Positions 8,548 through 14,789 of a stretch of DNA of 25,445 nucleotides are shown here, one piece after another. The DNA comes from CBFHSD01 sp965658375 (GTDB taxonomy: Bacteria > Bacteroidota > Bacteroidia > Flavobacteriales_G > Salibacteraceae): positions 1 through 25,445 of the forward strand of contig CBFHSD010000032.1 in NCBI GenBank assembly GCA_965658375.1, written 5' to 3'. The notes beneath the pieces are model-generated. The model was not told the origin of the DNA. It searched no databases and saw nothing but the letters and a program-made list of their open reading frames with translations. The translations under genes were made by a program, and so were the position numbers. The first letter of the stretch is position 1; each line of letters starts with the position of its first letter.

Positions 8548-9933
8548 ATGAGTCAACAACAAGCGCCAATTCAAAAACCACAGCTCAGCATAGGTTCCAT
8601 CATTAACCTGAGCATGGGTTTTATGGGTATTCAAATGGGTTTTGGTTTACAAAATGGAAACGCCAGTAGAATACTTGCCAATTTTGGGGCTGATGTTCAC
8701 GAATTGTCTTGGTTCTGGATTGTTGCTCCGCTTACAGGCCTCATCATCCAGCCCATTATTGGGCATATGGGTGACAATACTTGGGGCCGACTTGGCCGAA
8801 GAAAACCTTACTTTTTAATCGGAGCCATTTTTGCGGCTTTGGGTTTAATCTTCCTACCCAACTCCAGCATTATTGCAGGTGAATCTATGAGTGCCACTGA
8901 GTTTTTAGGTATCTCGGCAGTATTGTGGATTGGCATCGGTTTTTTTGCCCTGATGGACGCCTCTTTCAATGTTTCAATGGAGCCTTTTCGTGCTTTGGTT
9001 GGCGACATGCTCTCAAAATCTCAAGCTACTGTTGGTTTTAGTGTGCAAACCATTCTCATTAGCATAGGCGCCATATTGGGTTCTTTTATGCCTTGGATCA
9101 TGACCAATTGGTTCCATGTTTCTAATGAAGCACCCCTGGGTTCTGTAGCGCCCAATGTGGTGTGGTCGTTCTACGTAGGAGCCGCACTTTTGCTCATTAC
9201 CATTCTAATAACCATTATTACCACCAAAGAATACTCACCCGAAGAATTTGCCAAGTACTCTGGGAATCACTCAAAGAATGACAATCCCAAATTCAGTCAG
9301 ATTTTTAAAGATGCCAAAAACATCCCGGTGCGCATGAAGCGCTTAGGCTGGGTACAGTTCTTCTCTTGGTTCGCGCTATTTACCATGTGGGTGTACACCA
9401 CTTCTGCCTTGGCTACGCATCACTTTCATTTAGATCCTTCAGACACCAACAGTGCTGAGTTCAATACAGCGGGTGACTTGACAGGTTACCTCTTTGGCTG
9501 GTACAATTTCTTCGCACTCATTTTCGCTTTTGTGTTGACTCCTTTGGCAAAAAGAACCAGCAGAAAATTTGTTCATTTCATTGCACTCATCTCTGGAGGA
9601 GTAGGATTACTCTCGATGTATTTCATCAGTGATCCCGATTATTTAGTCTACAGTATGCTCGGAATTGGCTTTGCTTGGGCAAGCATTTTATCTATGCCTT
9701 ACGCCCTTCTCATTGATTCTTTACCACTGCATAAAATGGGAATTTACATGGGTATCTTCAACTTCTTTATTGTAATTCCCCAAATCTTAAATGCCGTGAC
9801 AGGAGGCAGTATCGTAGGCAGATTGTTTGACAACTACGCCATTTACTACCTGGTTTTTGGTGGCGTACTTTTTACCCTAGCGGCTTTTCTCACTTTGCGC
9901 ATCAAAGAGCCTTTGTGGAACGAAAATGCCTAG
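8548..9933 (+). CDS. MFS sugar transporter, SLC45/maltose-type
   Basis: This inner-membrane transporter of the major facilitator superfamily is 461 residues long with about twelve hydrophobic segments. The N-terminal half carries the segment NLSMGFMGIQMGFGLQNGN and the cytoplasmic-loop motif GDNTWGRLGRRKPYFLIG (about residues 75-92). That loop is characteristic of the SLC45/glycoside-pentoside-hexuronide-like sugar:cation symporters found in bacterial maltose and sucrose loci. The predicted role is proton- or sodium-coupled import of maltose or short maltodextrins for the cytoplasmic GH65 phosphorylase. It is the last gene of the operon. Its TAG stop shares the tetranucleotide CTAG (9930-9933) with the TAG stop of the opposing GH13 gene, so no terminator fits between them. 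The substrate is inferred from the neighbours. Confidence 0.9.
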   Translation: MSQQQAPIQKPQLSIGSIINLSMGFMGIQMGFGLQNGNASRILANFGADVHELSWFWIVAPLTGLIIQPIIGHMGDNTWGRLGRRKPYFLIGAIFAALGLIFLPNSSIIAGESMSATEFLGISAVLWIGIGFFALMDASFNVSMEPFRALVGDMLSKSQATVGFSVQTILISIGAILGSFMPWIMTNWFHVSNEAPLGSVAPNVVWSFYVGAALLLITILITIITTKEYSPEEFAKYSGNHSKNDNPKFSQIFKDAKNIPVRMKRLGWVQFFSWFALFTMWVYTTSALATHHFHLDPSDTNSAEFNTAGDLTGYLFGWYNFFALIFAFVLTPLAKRTSRKFVHFIALISGGVGLLSMYFISDPDYLVYSMLGIGFAWASILSMPYALLIDSLPLHKMGIYMGIFNFFIVIPQILNAVTGGSIVGRLFDNYAIYYLVFGGVLFTLAAFLTLRIKEPLWNENA

Positions 9934-11786
9934 TGTAATTCTAAAATAAGCACTTCATAAGGTGCCAATGTGAACGAACCTTGCAAAGAATAAGAATCTT
10001 CGGTGATGACATCCGTCCCTTCAGTAAATGAATCGGTGTGTTCAGCAAAGCGATTGAGCTTTACCTCTTTTTCTTGATCATTCCCGTTGGTGATGACCAT
10101 CACTTTTTGGTTCTCAGTATACCTAAAGAAAACATAAACTCCATCTTCTGGAACAAACTGAGTAGTGCTCCCCTTGGTTAAGGCCTCAGAAGTATTTCGC
10201 CATGTATAAAGCTTGGATACAAAAGTGTGAGCTTCATTCATCTCAGGAGTTCGCCCCTCTTCTTGAAAATAAGAAGTAGAATCATCTGCCCATCCTCCTA
10301 GCATATCTTCTCTAATGGCCCCGTGATCATTCGTAGCGCTCATCAAAACTTCTGTTCCATAAAGCATCTGAGGGATTCCTCTTAAAGTAGCCAGTAAGCT
10401 CACACCCATTTTATACTTTCTAAAGTCACCATTGCACACACCGTAATAGCGTGCTAAATCGTGATTATCTAAAAACGTTACCAATTGATCGGCTTGCGGA
10501 TACATGTAGTCTTTGGCCAGTACATAATAGATTGAAGCCACCCCTTGTGTCCACCCAAAACCTTGGTTCACCGCATGATTCAAAGCATAATACAATTGAA
10601 AATCCGTAACGCTCTCCAATTGGTTATTCATGTCTTTATTGAGACCCGTAGGGCCAACAAACCATGCCTGAACAGATGCTCCATGCACCCATGTTTCTGC
10701 AAAAACAAACAAGCTCGGAAATTCAAGTGCCAAGCGTTCTCTCCACTTTTTCATGAAAGTTTGATCTGGATAGGCATAGGTATCTACTCTTAAAGCATCC
10801 AATCCAAATTCTACTACCCACCACAGCGTTTGCTGTATCAAGTAGTTTTGAACATGAGGGTTGTTTTGATTCAAATCTGGCATGTGCTTGTCAAACCACC
10901 CGTTAGCAAATAATTCTTGATCAGCCTCCGAAGCGTAAGGGTCAAACAAGGTGGTTACGCGGTAGTTGGTTTTGAAATATGATGAACTGTCCACATTCGC
11001 TTTCATAGGGTGAATCCAATCTGCGATCGGAGGATTCTTTGCCAAATAATTGTTGTCGCCCATATGATTGAACACCACATCTTTAATGACCTTCATTTGA
11101 TTGGCGTGCGCTTGATCTACCAAGCTTTTATAGGCACTATTTCCACCAAAACGAGCATCTACATTGTAAAAATCTGTGATGGCATAGCCGTGATACGACT
11201 CATGTGCTTCGTCATTTTCATACACTGGGTTGAGCCACAAAGCGGTAACACCCAATTCTTGGATGTAATCCAAATGGTCTTCAATTCCTTTTAAATCTCC
11301 GCCATGTCTTTGGTAACCATCGTTACGATCTATGGTATTTTGAAGAAACCCTTCTACCTCATCATTCTCTGTATTGCCATTCGCGAAACGATCAGGCATA
11401 ATGAGGTAAATAAAATCAGCTTGACTCAATCCTTGTGCTTGATAGCTTGGTGCGGGTTTGATGGTATAAGAAAAACTGCTTTTCTTTTTCCCATTTATTT
11501 TGAACGTCAATTCACCGCCTTCAAAATCTGTGGGAACTCGAAGATTGAGGTATCCATATGAAGCATTCGATGGCAAGGGATCTAGGCTTGTGATAGATAC
11601 AGTTGGATGATCGAGCTTCAATTCAAAATCTACCAAGTCTTCACCTATTAATAAGAGTTGCAATTCCGAATGCTGCATTCCAGCAAACCAATGCGGTGGA
11701 TCTACCTTCTCTACCTTTTGAGCAAAAAGGTGAATACTGAAAAAGAGTAAAAATGCCGTGGTTGTGAATTGTGATAAAAGCTTCAT
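9930..11786 (-). CDS. Secreted GH13 enzyme, cyclomaltodextrinase/neopullulanase type
   Basis: From the ATG at 11786 this is a 618-residue exported enzyme with a cleavable signal peptide ending at LFAQ. An N-terminal beta-sandwich (DPPHWFAGM, VPTDFEGGELTFKING) resembles the cyclomaltodextrinase N-domain of SusA-like enzymes. The barrel follows, with a GGDL(K/R)GI segment, region I DVVFNHMGDNN, region II LDALRVDTYAY (Asp335), region III FVFAETW (Glu364), region IV FLDNHDLARY (Asp443), and a short C-terminal beta domain. It should hydrolyse starch fragments or cyclodextrins in the periplasm. A longer reading frame begins at a TTG (11810), but that TTG lies inside a probable promoter -7 element, so the ATG is preferred. 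The gene is divergent from the T9SS glucan-binding-like gene and tail-to-tail with the transporter. Confidence 0.92.
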   Translation of the reverse strand: MKLLSQFTTTAFLLFFSIHLFAQKVEKVDPPHWFAGMQHSELQLLLIGEDLVDFELKLDHPTVSITSLDPLPSNASYGYLNLRVPTDFEGGELTFKINGKKKSSFSYTIKPAPSYQAQGLSQADFIYLIMPDRFANGNTENDEVEGFLQNTIDRNDGYQRHGGDLKGIEDHLDYIQELGVTALWLNPVYENDEAHESYHGYAITDFYNVDARFGGNSAYKSLVDQAHANQMKVIKDVVFNHMGDNNYLAKNPPIADWIHPMKANVDSSSYFKTNYRVTTLFDPYASEADQELFANGWFDKHMPDLNQNNPHVQNYLIQQTLWWVVEFGLDALRVDTYAYPDQTFMKKWRERLALEFPSLFVFAETWVHGASVQAWFVGPTGLNKDMNNQLESVTDFQLYYALNHAVNQGFGWTQGVASIYYVLAKDYMYPQADQLVTFLDNHDLARYYGVCNGDFRKYKMGVSLLATLRGIPQMLYGTEVLMSATNDHGAIREDMLGGWADDSTSYFQEEGRTPEMNEAHTFVSKLYTWRNTSEALTKGSTTQFVPEDGVYVFFRYTENQKVMVITNGNDQEKEVKLNRFAEHTDSFTEGTDVITEDSYSLQGSFTLAPYEVLILELH

Positions 11787-11807
11787 TGATGAACAGTTTA
11801 TTTTACG

Positions 11808-11815
11808 CAAATATG
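11808..11815 (-). promoter_or_regulatory. Probable -7 element for the secreted GH13 gene
   Basis: Read on the minus strand this is CATATTTG, a 7/8 match to the Bacteroidota -7 consensus TAnnTTTG. It lies 21 bases upstream of the ATG at 11786, giving a short leader. A convincing -33 TTG is not seen at the usual spacing. It overlaps the alternative TTG start codon, which argues against that start. Confidence 0.45.
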
Positions 11816-11830
11816 TACCAAAAAATAACT

Positions 11831-11840
11831 AAGTGTTAAA
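11831..11840. promoter_or_regulatory. AAGTGTTAAA element, possible operator copy 1
   Basis: This decamer lies between the two divergent -7 elements, roughly at the -33 position for both flanking genes. It differs by one base from the element at 11865-11874 and from the one over the gap promoter at 14670-14679. A role as a regulator-binding site is inferred only from this recurrence and placement. Confidence 0.3.
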
Positions 11841-11855
11841 CTTACAATTAATGTG

Positions 11856-11863
11856 TATATTTG
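11856..11863 (+). promoter_or_regulatory. -7 promoter element of the T9SS protein gene
   Basis: TATATTTG is a perfect match to the Bacteroidota TAnnTTTG consensus, 43 bases upstream of the ATG at 11907. Transcription would start around 11868-11870, giving a leader of roughly 40 bases. No clear -33 TTG is found at 19-20 bp spacing; the AAGTGTTAAA decamer occupies that position instead. Confidence 0.6.
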
Positions 11864-11864
11864 A

Positions 11865-11883
11865 AAGTGTCAAAAAGACATTT
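11865..11883 (+). promoter_or_regulatory. AAGTGTCAAA element, possible operator copy 2, within an imperfect inverted repeat
   Basis: AAGTGTC (11865-11871) and GACATTT (11877-11883) form a 7-bp stem, counting one G-U pair, around five A residues. It begins one base after the -7 element and spans the likely transcription start. The left arm is part of the decamer AAGTGTCAAA, which recurs exactly over the gap promoter. It could be a protein-binding inverted repeat or a 5' RNA hairpin; the sequence alone does not decide. Confidence 0.35.
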
Positions 11884-11906
11884 AATACGTAATTAATTCT
11901 AGTCTT

Positions 11907-13577
11907 ATGAGAAAAATTTACACTTTAGCGAGTGCCTTGTTGGCATCATCCCTTGCACTTGCGCAAACAGCAGTTACTTTCAAAGTAAACATGAACAACC
12001 AAACGGTCTCTTCCAATGGAGTACACGTTGCTGGTAATTTTGATGCGAATGGTTCAAGCGGAACAGTTTGGGATCCATCTGCCTATCAATTGACCGATCC
12101 TGACATGGACGGCATCTATGAAACAACCATCAACCTCAACGAAGGAATGTATGAATTCAAATTCATCAACGATAACAACTGGGGAGCTGGTGAAGAAAGC
12201 ATTCCTGTAGGAGCACAAGTTGGTGGCGGTAACAGCAACCGTTGGGCTTATGTTTCTGGTTCTGCACAAGATGTGGGATCCATTTGTTTTGGTGAAGTAG
12301 TTGACTGCGGTAAAGTGGGTGTTACACTTCAAGTAAACATGTCTTCAGAGACAGTAAGCCCAAACGGATTACACGTTACCGGAAGCTTCCAAGTGGGGAC
12401 ACCTACACCTGACGGAACTGACATGCACAGCCCAGACAATAGTCCTATTTATAAGCACATTGTTGAATTGAACCCTGGAGACAATATAGATTTCAAATTT
12501 GTGAATGGCGATTTGTGGGGAGATGATGAAACTGTTCCAGCCGCTTGTGCTCAAAATGGATATAGATACATTAATAATGTACAAGCTGACACTATGATGA
12601 TGGCTGTTTGCTATGGCGCTTGCGATGAGTGTTCATCAAGCAATGTGACCTTCACTGTGGATATGAGTAATGAAACCAATATTGACCCTGCTGGTGTATT
12701 CATCGCTGGATCTTTTAACGGTTGGACTGATGGTGCCTTGACGGATAATTCAGATGGTACTTGGTCTGTTACACTTCCATTGCAACAGCAATTGCACAAA
12801 TACAAATTCAAAAACGGACCGAACGGATGGGAGAGTCTTTCGGATAGAGAGGTCAATATTACCTCTAACGATACGGCTGTAACCTACTGTTTTAACACAA
12901 CGAGTGCTTCTTGTCCTTTATGGCCAGATTCAAGCATGGTTACTTTCACTGTAGACGTGTCTGCCATGACAGGTTCTATTGATCCTAGTCAAGATTCAGG
13001 TGGTGTTTACATCATGGGAGGATTCACAGATCCTCAATGGCAATCTGGAGCTATTAAAATGGATCAAGTTGGCAGCACAGATCAATATGCAACAACCATT
13101 AAGCTTGGCGGGAATACAGATATTTTCTTCAAATACGTAATCAACAAACCTGGAACTTCTATTGCAGTTGAAGAGTCGGCAGACTTTACAGAAATTGGTG
13201 GATGTGGTGTTGACAATGGTGGAGGTTTCACTGACAACAGATACTTTGTAAGATCTGCCAATGACACTACTGTTTGCTGGACATTTGATGCTTGTGATGT
13301 TTGTGGAACTACTTCTGTAACAGAAATGAGTGCGGTTGATTTTGGAGTAACCGTATTCCCTAATCCATTTGACAACACTGCAACAATTCAGTTCAAACAA
13401 GCAGACAACTATACTGTAAGCTTAACTGACCTAACGGGTAAAACTGTGCACTCAACCGTTTCTAACGGAAGCAACACACACGTAATACACGCTGAGAATT
13501 TGAATGCTGGTATGTATATTCTAAGTGTAACAGATAGCAACAACAACTTTTCTACTTCAAGAGTAATAGTTCAATAG
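11907..13577 (+). CDS. Secreted four-module glucan-binding-like protein with T9SS sorting domain
   Basis: A signal peptide (MRKIYTLASALLASSLALAQ) is followed by four related beta-sandwich modules starting near residues 23, 139, 247 and 345. Each opens with VT(F/L)xV(N/D)(M/V) and a GVxxxGxF-like strand, and each ends in a Cys-aromatic...Cys segment. Module 3 carries SFNGW and YKFKNGPNGW, as in starch-binding (CBM20/CBM48/SusE-like) folds. From about residue 481, VTVFPNPFDNTATIQF...AGMYILSV is a type A T9SS C-terminal sorting domain, so the protein should cross the outer membrane and be anchored or released there. No catalytic domain is visible. It lies divergent from a GH13 gene beside the maltodextrin operon, so surface binding of starch is a reasonable inference, not a demonstrated function. 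Confidence 0.82.
   Translation: MRKIYTLASALLASSLALAQTAVTFKVNMNNQTVSSNGVHVAGNFDANGSSGTVWDPSAYQLTDPDMDGIYETTINLNEGMYEFKFINDNNWGAGEESIPVGAQVGGGNSNRWAYVSGSAQDVGSICFGEVVDCGKVGVTLQVNMSSETVSPNGLHVTGSFQVGTPTPDGTDMHSPDNSPIYKHIVELNPGDNIDFKFVNGDLWGDDETVPAACAQNGYRYINNVQADTMMMAVCYGACDECSSSNVTFTVDMSNETNIDPAGVFIAGSFNGWTDGALTDNSDGTWSVTLPLQQQLHKYKFKNGPNGWESLSDREVNITSNDTAVTYCFNTTSASCPLWPDSSMVTFTVDVSAMTGSIDPSQDSGGVYIMGGFTDPQWQSGAIKMDQVGSTDQYATTIKLGGNTDIFFKYVINKPGTSIAVEESADFTEIGGCGVDNGGGFTDNRYFVRSANDTTVCWTFDACDVCGTTSVTEMSAVDFGVTVFPNPFDNTATIQFKQADNYTVSLTDLTGKTVHSTVSNGSNTHVIHAENLNAGMYILSVTDSNNNFSTSRVIVQ
11973..13320 (+). repeat. Four tandem protein-coding modules
   Basis: Diverged tandem repeats of about 98-125 codons begin at 11973, 12321, 12645 and 12939. 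Their shared opening encodes V-T-F/L-x-V-N/D-M/V. Their shared ending encodes Cys-Phe/Tyr/Trp, then 6-8 residues, then Cys. The DNA copies have diverged, so this is an old protein-level duplication, not a recent DNA repeat. Confidence 0.75.
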
Positions 13578-13597
13578 TTACTTGAAGACATATGAAG

Positions 13598-13635
13598 AAA
13601 AAAGGGCGTTCCGATATCGGAACGCCCTTTTTTCA
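13598..13635. terminator. Bidirectional terminator, perfect 38-bp palindrome
   Basis: A 12-bp GC-rich arm (GGGCGTTCCGAT, 13605-13616) is followed directly by its exact complement (13617-13628). It is flanked by A6 (13599-13604) and T6 (13629-13634); the outer G/C at 13598 and 13635 also pair. Either transcript would form a strong hairpin followed by a U-run. It lies between the convergent T9SS-protein gene and gap, and should stop transcription from both sides. Confidence 0.93.
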
Positions 13636-13665
13636 ATTCATAAAACAAACAGTGGTTCAGGTAGC

Positions 13666-14652
13666 TTATAACATGGCACACATCTCGGCCATTCTAGTAG
13701 AGTATCCAAATTCATTGTCGTACCAGCTTACAATTCTCAACCAGCCATTTGCATCGGTTGTTAAATCGCTATCAAAAATGCTGGAATAAGAACTTGCCAC
13801 AATATCAGTAGAAACTAGCGCTTCAGTTGAGTATTGTAGAATCCCTTTTAAAGATCCGTTAGCGGCTTCTTTAAGTGCTGCATTTACTTCTTCAACAGTA
13901 AATGATTTATTCAAAGCAACGGTTAAATCAACACAAGAACCCGTAATAACAGGCACTCTGTATGCGCTCCCAGAAATCATCCCTTTCAACTCAGGGAAAA
14001 TTCTTCCCACAGCTTTAGCCGCACCAGTTGATGTAGGAATGATATTCACAGCTGCTGCGCGCGCTCTTCTCAAATCTTTGTGCGCTGAATCATTGATTTT
14101 TTGGTCTGCAGTGTAGGCGTGAATGGTGTTTAACACACCCTTCTCAATGCCCCAATTTTCTTGAAGAACCTTGATTACAGGTGATGCACAATTAGTTGTA
14201 CAAGAAGCATTGGATATAATTTTATCGTCTGCGGTGATGATGGAATCATTCACTCCTTTCACCACATTCTTCACGCGGTCATCTCCTACAGGATAAGAAA
14301 GCAATACCCTTTTTGCTCCAGAATCTATATGTTGGTGTGCCTGCTCGTAGGATTTATACAAACCAGTACAATCCAAAACCACATCTACGTCTAATCTTTT
14401 CCATGGCAATTTTGATGGTTCCCTTTGGCTCAAAACCTCAATGGTATGTGCTCCAACCTTAAAGGTTTCACCATCAACCGTTAATTCATGTTCAATTCTA
14501 CCGTAAACAGAATCTCTTGTGAGTAGATTGTGCAACACATCAATTTGCTGCAAATCATTCACGGCTACAATTTGAACATCGTTTCTATTGAGCAATTGGC
14601 GAAAAGTTGTTCGTCCAATTCTACCCAATCCATTTATTGCTACTCTAGTCAT
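13666..14652 (-). CDS. gap: Glyceraldehyde-3-phosphate dehydrogenase (type I)
   Basis: It oxidises glyceraldehyde-3-phosphate to 1,3-bisphosphoglycerate in the cytoplasm. The nucleotide-binding start INGLGRIGR is present. The active-site motif is SNASCTTNC with nucleophile Cys151, and His178 lies in NTIHAYTADQ. The substrate-site segment PTSTGAAKAVG and the C-terminal SWYDNEFGYS are also present. The length of 328 residues is slightly below the usual 331-337. Asp33 in AVNDL, at the end of the second strand, is compatible with NAD use, but the following residues (LQQID) differ from the common LTDP/LTDA, so the cofactor is not settled. It is a single gene with its own -7 element, divergent from the GT2 gene, and ends at a bidirectional terminator. 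With pfkA it gives two glycolytic genes flanking the maltodextrin cluster. Confidence 0.96.
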   Translation of the reverse strand: MTRVAINGLGRIGRTTFRQLLNRNDVQIVAVNDLQQIDVLHNLLTRDSVYGRIEHELTVDGETFKVGAHTIEVLSQREPSKLPWKRLDVDVVLDCTGLYKSYEQAHQHIDSGAKRVLLSYPVGDDRVKNVVKGVNDSIITADDKIISNASCTTNCASPVIKVLQENWGIEKGVLNTIHAYTADQKINDSAHKDLRRARAAAVNIIPTSTGAAKAVGRIFPELKGMISGSAYRVPVITGSCVDLTVALNKSFTVEEVNAALKEAANGSLKGILQYSTEALVSTDIVASSYSSIFDSDLTTDANGWLRIVSWYDNEFGYSTRMAEMCAML

Positions 14653-14669
14653 TTCTTTGATTATTTAGT

Positions 14670-14687
14670 AAGTGTCAAATGTACACT
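14670..14687. promoter_or_regulatory. gap promoter with overlapping AAGTGTCAAA element
   Basis: On the minus strand TACATTTG (14683 down to 14676) matches the TAnnTTTG -7 consensus exactly, 23 bases upstream of the gap ATG. The decamer AAGTGTCAAA (14670-14679, plus strand) overlaps it. AGTGT (14671-14675) and ACACT (14683-14687) form a 5-bp inverted repeat spaced by 7 bp around the -7 element. Such an arrangement would suit a repressor site; that role is an inference. Confidence 0.5.
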
Positions 14688-14763
14688 ATGTTTCTTAATT
14701 ATATTCCTGTCTCAAAGTTAATTTTTCATGAAACATAAAAAGTGGCCTTTTCACTTGAACCAT

Positions 14764-14771
14764 TAAATTTG
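14764..14771 (+). promoter_or_regulatory. -7 promoter element of the GT2 gene
   Basis: TAAATTTG matches TAnnTTTG perfectly and lies 18 bases upstream of the ATG at 14790. This implies a leader of only about 10-15 bases. It also shows that the upstream in-frame GTG (14742) is unlikely to be the start, since it would precede the promoter. Confidence 0.6.
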
Positions 14772-14789
14772 CTGCCAATTAGTGAACCT

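Noticed and set aside
11787..11810. TTG at 11810 as the start of the secreted GH13 gene (626 residues)
   Set aside because: The TTG is part of a probable -7 element (CATATTTG), and the ATG at 11786 starts directly at a good signal peptide.
11882..11896. TTAAT-N5-ATTAA inverted repeat in the leader of the T9SS gene as an operator
   Set aside because: The arms are only 5 bp and entirely AT, and such repeats are expected by chance in AT-rich leaders.
11907..13577. A CRISPR array or DNA-level tandem repeat in the multi-module gene
   Set aside because: Similarity is only at protein level, with diverged DNA and unit lengths of about 100 codons; no short direct repeats with spacers are present in the window.
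14742..14789. GTG at 14742 as the GT2 start
   Set aside because: A perfect TAAATTTG promoter element lies between this GTG and the ATG at 14790, and the conserved fold begins just after the ATG.
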